Shown: piece after piece, positions 8,071 to 18,182 of the stretch
Position numbering within the stretch: position 1 is the first letter of the stretch
How the letters are laid out: each line of letters opens with the position of its first letter
Position numbers and translations under genes: made by a program
Assembly (NCBI GenBank): GCA_031277795.1
Contig: JAITLQ010000008.1
Span: 62,001-126,000, forward strand
Source of the DNA: Arthrobacter sp.
GTDB lineage: Bacteria; Actinomycetota; Actinomycetes; Actinomycetales; Micrococcaceae
Direction of reading: 5' to 3'
DNA length: 64,000 nt
Notes under the pieces: generated by a model
Seen by the model: only the letters and a program-made list of their open reading frames with translations
What the model was told of the DNA's origin: nothing
The model's database searches: none

Positions 8071-11000
8071 GCGCCGGGGCGGACGAGGCGGCGGCCCCGG
8101 CGGCGGCCGGGACGGGCGAGGCGGCGGCGCGGGCCGGACGGGCCGCGACCCGGGTGGACGCGTCGGCGGCGCGGGCACAACGGGCCGCGACCGGGCCGCG
8201 GACCGAGGCCCCCGATCCGCGCTACGCCAGGCGCGATGCCGCGGTCGGAATCTTCCGCGAGCTGGGCTGGGAGGATCTGGCCTGGGACAAAATCGCCGAG
8301 GCACCGCTCGGGGACAAGACCCAGCGCGCGGCGCTCCTGGCCGGCCTCACGAGCGGCGACTGGCGGCCCTTCGGTGAGCGCCAGGACGGCACCTTCGGCT
8401 GGCACTCGCCGGTTCAGGCCGACCGCGAGCGGCTGGCCCTCCTGGCGCTGCGCGTGGGCGTCCCGGCGCCTCGGGCCGCCGCGCTGATCCGGGAGCACGT
8501 CGACCCCCGCCGCGATCAGCTCGTGGCCCAGCTCGCCGCCGAGCGCGGCGAGGCCTTCTCGGCCCAACTCGTGGCGCGCCTGAGCTCGGCGCGCAACCGC
8601 TTCAGTGAGATGGCCCCCACCCGGCACGCGGCGGCGTCCGTGACCCTCGCCGAGCGCCTGGGCCTGGACGTCGAGGCCAACATCGAGTGGCTGCGCGACT
8701 GGGCCTGCGTGGCCGCCGCCGTGCTGCAGGGCCAGCAGCGGGACAAGCACAGCAGCCTCGGCCGCCCGCAGCAGGAGCTGCTGCGGCCCGGCTTCGAGCA
8801 GCACGCGGGTGCGGCCGCCACGGCGGGCGTGAGCATCGAGGGCCCCCTCGCCGGTGCGCTGCACCTGGCGCTGACCCAGGGGTGGCTGAGCCACTCCCGT
8901 GCGCTGGAGTTGGCCGTGGCCGGCCTCGACGCCGCCCGGAAGCAGAACCAGCGCCGCGGCTGGCTCGGCTTCATCGAGACCAAGCTGCGGGCCACCGATG
9001 CCGAGCTCGCCGCGCACGCCGAGGCGCTGCTCCCCGCCCTGTCCTCGGGCGACGGGCCGCTCGCCGGCGCGCTCGTCCCGCGCATCGCGCCGCTCGTGGC
9101 CCCCGAGCTGCTCCCGGACCTCGCGCTCGCCGCGAGCGCCGTGAAGGCCCGCGGCCAGCGCGCCGCGATCCTGTCCGCCTTCGCCGCGCTTCCCGCCCCG
9201 CCGCCGGAGCTGGCGGCCGCCGTCCTGGAGACGCTGGGCGCAGATCGCGCCAACGCGGACGCCAAGCTCGCCCGGGCCGCCGTCCGGCTCTGGGAGGCCT
9301 GGGGAGGCGAGGGACGCACCCGGGAAACGCTCGACGTCGGGCAGCAAGCGGGTGCCCAGCCCCACAGGGGTGCTGGGAACCGGGGCGGCCCCGCCGTGGC
9401 CAGCGAGCCCGGTGGGAGCGGGGCCTGGCTGCCGACCCCGGAGCTCTGGGAGGTGCCCCGCTTCGAGGTTGGAGAGGCCTCGCTGCCCGAGCTCGGCCGG
9501 CTGGCCGGCCTGCTCGTGGCCCGCCGCTTCGATCACGCGGACGAGCACACCGAGCGCTTCCTGGCGCTCGCCAATACTCTCGCCGCAGGCGACGCCGGCG
9601 GCGTGAGGGCCGCGCTGGGCTCCGTGGGCCACCAGTGGCTGCCCGGGCTGAACAGCCTCAACGACTGGGTACTGGGGCGGATGCAGGACTCGAACCTCGA
9701 CGACCAGCGCGGCGCGGTGCCGCCGCTGCGCGCCCGCGACGCCGCGGTGTTCGCGCGGCTGGGCGAGCTGCCGTGCCTGCTCTCCGCCCCCACGTGGCTT
9801 GACCTGCGCATCGACCCGGCGCAGCTGCTCGAGCGCCTGCGGGGCTACGCCGCGGCGGGGGTGGCGGCGGCCGAGGGGGACCTCTTCCTCGCCCTGCTGC
9901 GCACCGATCCCCGGCTCGGGACGCCCGAGCTCGAGACGGCCCTCGAGGCCGTCGACGTGCCGGTCCTGGGGCGCGACGGCGCTCGGCTCGCGGAGGGCGC
10001 CGGGCACCTCGCGGCCCGGTGGCTGCGCGAGCCGCTCGCCGAACCGCAGGACCCGCGCTTCTCATCGATCGAGGCGCCCGCGTGGATGGGGGCGCTGCCG
10101 GGCAGGACGTCTGGCGCGTGGTTCATGGGGCACCTGGGCGCGGACGTCACGCCGTGGTGGGGCGGGACGGCGCACGCCGGAAGCCCCGTGCCTGCTCTGC
10201 AGGCGCTGAGGAGCGCGCCCCTCTCGGCCGTGGCCGCCCGCCGCCTGCTCAGCGACGCGGCGGACGAGCGGGGTCACGAGGCCAAGGGCGCCCGCATCGC
10301 CGCGCTCGAGGCCTTCGAGCGCGGCCTGCTCCGCCCCGAGGCGGTGGCGCAGGCGCCCGCCGGGCCGGAGGGCCAGGACGCGGCCGCGCTGGGGGCCGAC
10401 GCGCTGGCCAGGGAGGCCGGCGTGCCGGTCAAGGCGCTCTCCGCCCTCGCCGCCGGCGCGCTCGCGTTCGCCGAGGAGGGCCTCGGTTCCGTGCTGTGGC
10501 CGTTGCTTGAACTCACGTTGCAGGCGGCCGTGGCCGCCCCGCGCCTTCCGGCCGGCACGGCCGACGTGGCCGAGGCGATGGCGAGCCTCGCGCCCCAGGC
10601 CGCACGCGCCGTCGGGCAGGGCATCGTCCCCGCCTCCTTCTCGGAGGCCCCGGGGCTGCGGGCCCTCGCGGCCAGGGGCGGTTCGGCCCGCGCCCCACGG
10701 GCCGCCGCCCAGGCGCTGGCCGCCCTGGGGGAGCCTGCCCCGGGAGCGGAGCCTGCTGGTTCCGCGGCCGGCGCCAAGCCCTCGGCCGCGCGCGCCGGCG
10801 ACGCGCTCGCGCAGAAGGCCCTCGCCGACGCCGCGCCGCTCGACACCCCCTCCTTCCACCGCGGCTTCGATCCGGCCCCGCTCGCCGCGCAGCTCCTGCC
10901 CGACGGCGCCGTGATCGAGGCCGTGGTCCACGACCCGCAGGAGAAGAGCCAGCAGATCGCCCTGCTGGTCACGCTTCCGGGGCACCCCGGTGTCACGTTC

Positions 11001-11759
11001 CGGGTGCTCAAGGGCTGGTACTACGACCTCGCCCACGAGGGACAGTGCCAGGCGCAGCGCCGCGAGGAGGGCGTGGAGCCGCGCACGGTGTACCTGCACT
11101 GGGACGGCGGGTCCGCCGCCCTGGTGGTGACCGAGCACCGCAACTGGCACGAGGGCACGGGCGGACCGCTCGCGCTGCACGGGCTGGAGCCGCCGCCGTG
11201 GAGCGTCGTGGCCACCGCCGCCGCGCTCGCCACCGCGTTGCACGAGGGGTACAAGGGCTCGGAGGGCGCGGGCGCGATCAAGCAACTCGTGGCGCTGCGG
11301 CGCTTCCACCCGGGCAATGTTGCCGCCGCGGCCCGCGCGCTCTTCGCGAGCGAGGCCGTGGTGCCCACGCGCCTGAGCAAGATCCTCGAAGAGGACCGGG
11401 CCAGCCTCTCGGTGCTCTGGCCGCTCGTCACCGAGGCGCTCGCCGCGGCCGCGCAGGCGGCCAAGCCACCGCGCTTCACCTCGCGGGTGCTCGACACGGC
11501 GCTCGCGCGGCTGCCGCACCTCGCCGAGGCCACGCGCCGCGGGCTGATCCCCGCCGCGGCCTGGGAGCCGGTGCACCGGCTCGCCGCGGCGAAGGGTTCC
11601 GGCGCCGTCCCGGCCAAGGCCAGGGCGCTCTCGGCCGCCCTGCCCGGGTTGGGGCTGGCCGCCGCAGCAGACGCGGTGGCGGTCCCGGGAGGACGCGAAG
11701 CCGGTCCCGCCACCGCGGCGCCCAGGAACACCGACGCCTCAGCACAGGAGACGCCATGA
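8067..11759 (+). CDS. Giant protein of unknown function, paralogue 1 (SWIM-associated, HEAT-like)
   Basis: This 1230-residue protein starts at GTG in a GTGA overlap with the SWIM gene. After a 55-residue Ala-rich leader it has an N-terminal domain shared by all three paralogues (FRELGWEDLAWDKIAEAPLG, then GLTSGDWRPFG and RLALLALRVGV). The middle is made of repeated amphipathic helices, HEAT-like in look, including RRGWLGFIETKLRATDAEL followed by LLPALSSGDGPLAGALVPRI, a pattern that resembles the DUF6493 family found beside SWIM proteins. A W-x-VPRFEVGEASLPEL element follows near 470. The last 300 residues form a separate domain (PSFHRGFDPAPLAAQLLPDG ... FRVLKGWYYDLAHEGQCQA). No signal peptide, membrane segment or catalytic motif is seen. 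A role as a soluble scaffold is inference. Confidence 0.8.
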   Translation: MSAGADEAAAPAAAGTGEAAARAGRAATRVDASAARAQRAATGPRTEAPDPRYARRDAAVGIFRELGWEDLAWDKIAEAPLGDKTQRAALLAGLTSGDWRPFGERQDGTFGWHSPVQADRERLALLALRVGVPAPRAAALIREHVDPRRDQLVAQLAAERGEAFSAQLVARLSSARNRFSEMAPTRHAAASVTLAERLGLDVEANIEWLRDWACVAAAVLQGQQRDKHSSLGRPQQELLRPGFEQHAGAAATAGVSIEGPLAGALHLALTQGWLSHSRALELAVAGLDAARKQNQRRGWLGFIETKLRATDAELAAHAEALLPALSSGDGPLAGALVPRIAPLVAPELLPDLALAASAVKARGQRAAILSAFAALPAPPPELAAAVLETLGADRANADAKLARAAVRLWEAWGGEGRTRETLDVGQQAGAQPHRGAGNRGGPAVASEPGGSGAWLPTPELWEVPRFEVGEASLPELGRLAGLLVARRFDHADEHTERFLALANTLAAGDAGGVRAALGSVGHQWLPGLNSLNDWVLGRMQDSNLDDQRGAVPPLRARDAAVFARLGELPCLLSAPTWLDLRIDPAQLLERLRGYAAAGVAAAEGDLFLALLRTDPRLGTPELETALEAVDVPVLGRDGARLAEGAGHLAARWLREPLAEPQDPRFSSIEAPAWMGALPGRTSGAWFMGHLGADVTPWWGGTAHAGSPVPALQALRSAPLSAVAARRLLSDAADERGHEAKGARIAALEAFERGLLRPEAVAQAPAGPEGQDAAALGADALAREAGVPVKALSALAAGALAFAEEGLGSVLWPLLELTLQAAVAAPRLPAGTADVAEAMASLAPQAARAVGQGIVPASFSEAPGLRALAARGGSARAPRAAAQALAALGEPAPGAEPAGSAAGAKPSAARAGDALAQKALADAAPLDTPSFHRGFDPAPLAAQLLPDGAVIEAVVHDPQEKSQQIALLVTLPGHPGVTFRVLKGWYYDLAHEGQCQAQRREEGVEPRTVYLHWDGGSAALVVTEHRNWHEGTGGPLALHGLEPPPWSVVATAAALATALHEGYKGSEGAGAIKQLVALRRFHPGNVAAAARALFASEAVVPTRLSKILEEDRASLSVLWPLVTEALAAAAQAAKPPRFTSRVLDTALARLPHLAEATRRGLIPAAAWEPVHRLAAAKGSGAVPAKARALSAALPGLGLAAAADAVAVPGGREAGPATAAPRNTDASAQETP

Positions 11760-14700
11760 GCACCCACCGCACTAAGCTCGCCGCCGCCGTCGAGGTCTTC
11801 AAGGAGCTGGGCTGGTCCACCGCCGCCACGCAGGACGCCGCCCGGCTCCCGCTCGGCACGCCGGAGCAGCGGGCCACCGCCCGGGCGGGCCTCGCCTCCG
11901 GTGCCTGGTCGCGCTGGGGTCAAGACGAGAAGGGTCGCTGGGGCGAGCACTCCTTCATCGACGTCGACCAGGCGCGGCTCGCCCTCTTCGCCACGCGCCA
12001 GGGAGTGAGCGTCCGGCGCGCGGCGCGGCTGCTCGAGGCTCATGCGAGCCAGGGTGCCATCGCCGAGGTGGTTGAGGAACGCGGGGCGGCCTTTGCCTCC
12101 GCCTTCGTCGACGCCGTGAGCGTGCCGGCCCATCGCCTGTGGGAGGGTGCGTTTTCGGCCTTCGCCCGGCACACGCTGCCGCTCGTGGCCGGGATGGGCC
12201 TGCCGATCCCGGAGAACACCGACTACCTGCGCGACTTTGCGCTGCTCGCCGCGCGCAGCCACGCTCCCGCCTCGTGGCCGGATGCCAAGGACCTGACGCT
12301 GCCGGGCGGCGCCGAGCTGCTCCCCGGGCGCTTCGCCGAGCACGTCCGCCTCGCCGTGGAGCTCGGGGTCCCGGCCGTCGGCCCGCTCCCGGATGCCCTG
12401 CGCCTCGGCCTCGAGCGCGGTTGGCTGGGCCGCGAGGAGGCGAGCGGGCTCGCCCTGCTCGGCCTGCAGACCGCCCAGCGCCCCAGCGATCGTAAGGCCT
12501 GGTGCGGCTTCCTGGCTCAGCCGCTCGCCCTCACCCCGGAGGAGCTCGCCGCCCACGCCGACGAGCTCGTCCCCGTCCTCTCGCTCGGCGAGGGGCCGCT
12601 CATCGAGGCGCTTGCCCCGCCGCTCATCGCCGCCGTCACCGACGAGCAGCTGCCCGAGGTGGCCCTCGGTGCGCTCACCGTCACCACGGCCAAGGGACGC
12701 CGCGTCGTCCTGGCCGCGCTGAGCGGTCGCGGCGCTCCGGCCGCGTGGTCCGCCGGCGGCGCCGACGGGCTGGACGAGCTTGTCGCCGAGATCGTGCGGC
12801 CGTGGGCCGGCTCGCGGGACCGCGTGCTGGCCAAGGCCGCGGCGGTGTTCCTCGGGGCCTGGGGGTTGGGCGCCCCTGAGACGCGGGTGCCCGACGCCGC
12901 GGGGTCGGGTGGGGCGCGTGGCGTCGCCGCCGCGCCCGGCGGCGACACCCGGGCGGGCGGAACAGCGGCGGGCGGCGACACCCGGGCGGGCGCCGGGAAC
13001 GGCGCCGTCGGGCAGGAGGCTGGGCGGGGCGCTGGACTGGACGCTGGGCGGGGCACCGACCGAGCCGTCCCCGGGGCGTGGCTGCCCACGCCGCCCGTGT
13101 GGGAGGCGCCCGAGCTGATCCTGGATCCACCAGGGCCGGAGGCCTTCCGCGCGGCCGTCGCGGCGCTGGGCGGGCGGGTGCGGCCGGACGTGGAGGGCGA
13201 GACGTTCCTGGCCCAACTCGTGGCGCTCGCCCGCCACGACGAGGAGCTGGCCCGGGCCGAGGTGCTCGCGCTGCCCGCCGGCTCGTGGGAGGTGGATCAG
13301 GCCCAGGCCTGGGCACGAGGGGAGGAACGACCGAACTACTGGGGCGACCCCGAGACGCTGCTGGGCTGGCGCGATCTTCTCGCGGTGGCCACGCCGGGCG
13401 CCGTGCCGGTGCTGCTCTCCACGCCCTCGCGCGTGGATGGCTCGGTGAGCGGCGAGGCGCTGCTGACGCGCCTGCGCCGCTACGCCGCCGAGGGGGCCAG
13501 CGCCCGGGAAGTCGACCTGCTCGCGGCGCTCCTGCGCCTCGACCACGCCTCGGTGAGCCGGCAGCAGCGCGAGGAACTGCGCGCGCTTGAGGTCCCGGTG
13601 CTCACGATCAAGGGGAAGGAGACCGGCTACACGGCGGGGGAGCTGGCCGCCGGCCACGTGGGGGATCCGGTCATCGAGCCGGGCTGGATCAGGCGCGGCC
13701 GCGCCGGCGGATACTCCGACGGCCACATCAAGCGCCAGCGCTATGAGACTCCCGCCTCGCTCAAACGCGCCTCGTTCAAGCTCGCGGAGGCGCCGCAGTA
13801 CGCCTACCGCGACGATCCCTTCACGTTGATGCCGTTCTGGGGAGATGCCCTGCACGGCGGGGCGAGCTACGGGGGAGCGAACCCCGAGGCGTGGGTGTGG
13901 AGGCAGCTGGCCCGCCGCGCCGCGCCGCTCAGTCCCGGAACGGCGCTGAATCTGCTGACCGTGCAGCGCGACGGGCTTGAAACCCAGGACGGCGCCGGTC
14001 GGCTCCTGGCCCTGCGCGAGGCGTGGGAGCGCGGGCTCCTGCGCCCCGGCGCGGCCGAGGCGCGCTATCTCGACTGGGCGCACGAACCGCAGCGCCTGGC
14101 CTCCGTCGCGCGGACGCTGCTGGGCCTGGGGCTCGAGGAGGGCCTCGCCTCCGTGGTGTGGCCCGTGCTCGATGACTTCCTCTCCATCGCCGGCGCCCAC
14201 ACGCGCCTGCTGGCCGGCGCCTCCGAGCTGGCCGAAGCGGTGCTCGAACTGACGCCGGGCGCCATCGCCGCGCTCGGCTCAGGGCTGGCCGAGCCGCGGG
14301 CCCTGCGCCTGCCCGGCCTGCGGGACATGGCCGAACGGTCGGGGTCCTCGCGCGCCGTGCGGGCGGCCAAGGAGGCCGCGGAACTGCTCGACGCCGCCCT
14401 GCTGGCTCACGCGGGCGACGTCGCCGCCGCCGCCGGGGCGAGCGCTGCCCCCGGTGAGCCGGGCGCCAGAGGCGGGCCGGCGGCGTCGGGCAGGGATACG
14501 GCTGCCCCGCGCCTGAGCGAGGCGGCCTTCCTCGAGGCGTGGGGGAGCGAGATCGTGGACCCTCCCGTGCTCGACGACGGCGTGGAGGTGGACGTGCTCG
14601 AGGCGGCCGATGGTTCCTCGACGCGCCTGCTCGTCCTCTTGCGCCTCCCGGGCGAGGCAGGGTCGCGGTTCGTGGTGGACAAGGGCAGCTACTTTGCCGA

Positions 14701-15313
14701 CCTCGTGGAGCAACACGCCTTCCAGGCGGACGCGTTGAGCGAGGGAGCGGACCCGACCGCGCCGATCCCGCCGGGCACGGGCGAACGCCGCAAGCTGCGC
14801 TGGGACCGCGAGGCGGGCCGGCTCGAGGCGCTCAAGTTCTCGGGAAAGACGGCGGACCTCGCGTTCCCCCAGAGCTTCGTCAGCCTGGTGCTGGCGCTCG
14901 TGGCGCAGCCGGGGAGGCGGGGCGCCAGCGCCCTGGACGCCGTCGCCCAGCTCTGCGCGCGCCACGAGCTGGGTCCCACGCGCGTGGCGGCAGCCGCCAG
15001 GGTGTTGCTGACGCGAGCGGCCGTGAGTCCTGCGCGGCTCGCGGCGGCCGTTGGCAAGGCGCCCGGGCTCCTGGGCGCGCTGTGGCCGCTGCTGACCGAG
15101 CCGGTGGCCCACGCCGCCGCCCTGGAGGGCGCCCCACCGCGCTGGTTGGGCGGCGTGCTCGACGCCGCGCTGGACCACGCTCCCGTGCTGCGCGAGGCGG
15201 CCTGCCGTGGGGTGATGCCCGCCCGCTGGGACGGGCTGGAGGAACTGGCCGCGCGCCCGGGCACGGCTACGGCGCTCAAGAAGGCCCGACAACTCAAGGA
15301 GGCGCTCGCGTGA
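11756..15313 (+). CDS. Giant protein of unknown function, paralogue 2 (SWIM-associated, HEAT-like)
   Basis: This 1185-residue protein starts at ATG in an ATGA overlap with paralogue 1 and has the same plan. The N-terminal domain reads VFKELGWSTAATQDAARLPL with GLASGAWSRWGQDEKGRWG and RLALFATRQGVSVRRAARLL. The helical middle keeps GWLGREEASGLALLGLQTAQ and ELVPVLSLGEGPLIEALAPP. A low-complexity Gly/Ala-rich linker (about residues 380-440, including the repeat GGDTRAGG) separates it from the second half. The C-terminal domain (about 920-1185) starts at EAAFLEAWGSEIVDPPVLDD and ends in MPARWDGLEELAARPGTATA. This is the most complete copy for comparison with the damaged third gene. Function unknown; no catalytic motif seen. 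Confidence 0.8.
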   Translation: MSTHRTKLAAAVEVFKELGWSTAATQDAARLPLGTPEQRATARAGLASGAWSRWGQDEKGRWGEHSFIDVDQARLALFATRQGVSVRRAARLLEAHASQGAIAEVVEERGAAFASAFVDAVSVPAHRLWEGAFSAFARHTLPLVAGMGLPIPENTDYLRDFALLAARSHAPASWPDAKDLTLPGGAELLPGRFAEHVRLAVELGVPAVGPLPDALRLGLERGWLGREEASGLALLGLQTAQRPSDRKAWCGFLAQPLALTPEELAAHADELVPVLSLGEGPLIEALAPPLIAAVTDEQLPEVALGALTVTTAKGRRVVLAALSGRGAPAAWSAGGADGLDELVAEIVRPWAGSRDRVLAKAAAVFLGAWGLGAPETRVPDAAGSGGARGVAAAPGGDTRAGGTAAGGDTRAGAGNGAVGQEAGRGAGLDAGRGTDRAVPGAWLPTPPVWEAPELILDPPGPEAFRAAVAALGGRVRPDVEGETFLAQLVALARHDEELARAEVLALPAGSWEVDQAQAWARGEERPNYWGDPETLLGWRDLLAVATPGAVPVLLSTPSRVDGSVSGEALLTRLRRYAAEGASAREVDLLAALLRLDHASVSRQQREELRALEVPVLTIKGKETGYTAGELAAGHVGDPVIEPGWIRRGRAGGYSDGHIKRQRYETPASLKRASFKLAEAPQYAYRDDPFTLMPFWGDALHGGASYGGANPEAWVWRQLARRAAPLSPGTALNLLTVQRDGLETQDGAGRLLALREAWERGLLRPGAAEARYLDWAHEPQRLASVARTLLGLGLEEGLASVVWPVLDDFLSIAGAHTRLLAGASELAEAVLELTPGAIAALGSGLAEPRALRLPGLRDMAERSGSSRAVRAAKEAAELLDAALLAHAGDVAAAAGASAAPGEPGARGGPAASGRDTAAPRLSEAAFLEAWGSEIVDPPVLDDGVEVDVLEAADGSSTRLLVLLRLPGEAGSRFVVDKGSYFADLVEQHAFQADALSEGADPTAPIPPGTGERRKLRWDREAGRLEALKFSGKTADLAFPQSFVSLVLALVAQPGRRGASALDAVAQLCARHELGPTRVAAAARVLLTRAAVSPARLAAAVGKAPGLLGALWPLLTEPVAHAAALEGAPPRWLGGVLDAALDHAPVLREAACRGVMPARWDGLEELAARPGTATALKKARQLKEALA

Positions 15314-18033
15314 GCACGCAGCGACAGAAGCAGGACGCGGCGATGGCTCTCTACCGGGAGCTGGGCTGGGAGGGGGCGCAGGTCGCTGACGTCATGGACC
15401 TGCCGCTCGGCACCCCCGAACAGCGCAGGGTGCTCAAGGAGGGGCTGGAAAAGGGAGAGTGGGAGGGATTTCTGCCTCACCCCACCGACCCGGACGAGCT
15501 GGGGGACTGGGGGAACTTCTGGGGCATCGACTCCTCGATGCTCAGCCTTCTTGCGCTGCGCGTGGGCGTGAGCCCGCGGCGGGCGGCATCCCTCTTGAGC
15601 GAGCACAGTCCGGGGTGGGACGGCGGATCCAGGGCACCCCAGATCGCGGCGATCCTTGCCGAGCGCGGACCCGATGTTGCTGCGCGCTTCATCGATGCCG
15701 CGGCCGCCCTGGTGGAATCGGCGTGGTGGGAACTGCAGGCGGCGTCGCAGCGGAGCGTGCATGAGCTTGGGCTGCCCGTCCCCGAGGCGGGGCGCTATCT
15801 CGAGTCCTACGCGGAGGCCGTGGCGGATGTCTTCAAGGCAGAGGACGGCGGATGGGACCCGGACCCGAACGACGCGCCCACCCTGACGGCCACGCAGCTC
15901 GGGGAGCGTTTTGCCGAGCACGCGGCCGCGGGCGTGCCGCTGGCCTCGGCGCGCTCGGAGGCGTGGGTGGAGGCGCTGGCCGGTGCGCTCAAGCGCGGCT
16001 GGCTCACCCGAGAAGAGACCCTGGAGCTGGTCTGGGTCGGCATGGACGCGGCCCAGCGCCCGGCGGCGCGCGGGCCGTGGGTCAAGGCGCTGTCCGGGCC
16101 GCTGGCCGTGAGCGACGCCGAGCTGGACGCCGCGCGCGATCGCCTCATCCCACTGCTCTCCCTGGGCCACGGGCCCACGGTGGAGCTCCTGGCCCCGCGC
16201 CTGCTCGCGAACTCGAACGACGAACAGGCCGTGGAGCTGGCGTATGCCGCGCTGGGTGCCGGGACCCAGAAGGCCAAGGTGACGCTGCTCAAGGCTCTCG
16301 CCGCCCGCCCCGCGCCCCAAGGCGAGGCACGCGCGGAGCTGCTGGGCGTCGTCGGGCCCTTCCTGGAGGGCACGCCGACCGAAGCCAAGGCGGCCGCCGC
16401 CTTGCTCGCGGCGTGGGGTGCCGAGGCACCCAGCGCGGAAGAGACCCCGAGCGCGGAGGCGGCCCGCGGGCTGTGGACTGCGATGCCCGCGCTGTGGCGC
16501 GTGCCGCGCTTCGAGGTGGGTGAGGCGAGCGCCGACGCCGTCCGCGTGGCCGAGGCGGCGCAGATCGGTGAGTCTGACGGTCAGGACCTCGAGGACGAGC
16601 GCGTTCTGGCGCTCCTCAACACCATGGCGTGGCAGGACCCTCAGGCCGCCGAAGCGTTCCTCAGGGAACGGCCCACCCTCTGGAGCTACGGACAAATCGC
16701 GACCCATCTGTGGGCCGGGGCGCCGCACGCGGACACCATCAGGGCGGAGTGGGCGGGGGACAAGAACGGGCCGCCGGCCTCCCAACGCGATGTCGATGAG
16801 GCCCAGGGCCGGTCCGACGGCGACCCCTGGGTCCGTTTGCCGGAGCGGCGGCGCGACAGCGTCAACCGGTGGCTTGGATGCACCCCCGTGTTGCTGTCCA
16901 CCCCCAGCTGGGAGGACCTCACGGTGGAGCTCGATGAGCTGCTCGCGCGGTTGGGGGAGTGCTCGGGGGCCGGGACGCCGGTGCTGGAGGACGATCTCTT
17001 GCTGGCGCTCACGCGCCTGCGGGGCAGTGCGGCAGGACCGGTGCGGCTCAGCGCCGCGCAGGAGGGGGCGCTGGAGCGCCTCGAGGCGGCGGAGATCCCC
17101 GTCCGGCGCTGGACGGGAAAGCTCCTCGCGCGCCACGCCGGGTCGCTGGTGCGGGACTATCTGGCCGCCCCGATGCGCTCGCCGCGTCCGGGTGGGGCCA
17201 CGGTGCCGCCCGGACGATTCACCGGACGGCTGGACGACAGCGCGGGGGTCGAGGGATTCATCACGAAGCCGCGTCGCGGTGGTTCGTATGAGCACGAGGG
17301 CCCGTCCGTGTTTCCTGAATGGGACGACGAGGCGCTCGGCTTCAATGCGGTCCAGACTCCCGCGGTGTGGCGCCAGGTGGCGCGGAGGGGACGGCGCTTG
17401 AGCCCGGCCATGGCGAGCAACCTCGTGTGGGCGCTCGCCCTCCGGCCGTCGGACGCCTCGCTGGCCGAGGCCGTGGTCACCGCCTGGGAACGCGGGCTCG
17501 TTGATCCCGGCTCCCTCGATCCGGCGTACTTCGGCCTGGAGGGCGACCGCGGGCATCTGGACGGTGTGGCGCAAGCGGCCCTGACGCTGGCGGCGGCCGG
17601 CGGGGCGGCCGCGGCGTGGGGACTGCTCTCCCGCGTGCTCGACTCGTGGGCCGAGGCGGCCCGACCACCGAGGTCGTTGCAGGGTGTCATCGAGGCGCTC
17701 GGCGAGCTGGCCCCCGAGGCGCTCTTTGCCGTCGGGAACGGACTGGCCGGCATCGACGTGCTGCGCCTGCCCGGCCTGCGCGCGCTCGCTGCACGGTCCG
17801 GGTCCTCCGCGGTGGTGGGGGCCGCGCGCCGCGTGGCGGGGCGGATCCCCGTGGCGGATGATCCGCTGGACCCCACCGCGAGGCTCGGGGCCGAAGGGCC
17901 GGGGTCGGCGGGCACGCCGTCCACGGCCGGCACGGAGCATCTCCCCGCAGCGGCCCCGAGCGAGGAGGAGTTTGCGGCGGCGCTGCGGGAGGCGGGGCGC
18001 GGGGACTCATGCCGCGGGAGAGGACAGGACTGA
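15310..18033 (+). pseudogene. Giant protein paralogue 3, C-terminal domain lost by internal deletion and frameshift
   Basis: The frame starts at GTG in a GTGA overlap with paralogue 2 and runs 907 residues with the same N-terminal domain (LYRELGWEGAQVADVMDLPL) and helical middle (RGWLTREETLELVWVGMDAA; LLSLGHGPTVELLAPRLL). It is collinear with paralogue 2 up to SEEEFAAALREAGRG and then ends after a few unrelated residues. In another frame, 18009-18107 encodes MPRERTGLTELAARPGKAIG and so on, which aligns with the very end of paralogue 2 (MPARWDGLEELAARPGTATA). About 220 residues of the C-terminal domain are therefore missing, with the join near 18000-18009 and out of frame. A shortened protein could still be made, since the first 890 residues are intact. 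Confidence 0.75.
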
Positions 18034-18107
18034 CCGAGCTGGCCGCGCGCCCGGGCAAGGCGATCGGCTACGCCAAGGCACGGGCGCTCACGGAGGTCCC
18101 ACGGTAA
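18009..18107 (+). pseudogene. Detached C-terminal end of paralogue 3 (deletion scar)
   Basis: These 32 codons, in a different frame from the gene body, match residues 1154-1185 of paralogue 2 position by position (LTELAARPGKAIGYAKARAL against LEELAARPGTATALKKARQL) and end at a TAA. The ATG at 18009 corresponds to an internal methionine of the intact paralogue, so it is a relic rather than a separate gene. Confidence 0.75.
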
Positions 18108-18182
18108 GGCTCGGGGCAAGAATCACCCTCGCTGCTGCGCGTCGAGCGCGCCAGCAAAGGCACAGGAGAAGGGACGGTCGCG

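Noticed and set aside
11021-14200. Very long open frame (1059 codons) on the minus strand
   Set aside because: It lies opposite paralogues 1 and 2; its composition (Arg, Gly, Ala, His runs) is the usual reverse shadow in high-GC DNA, and the forward proteins are mutually conserved.
14689-17940. Minus-strand frame of 1083 codons
   Set aside because: Reverse shadow of paralogues 2 and 3; no domain-like stretch and the forward frame is conserved with its paralogues.
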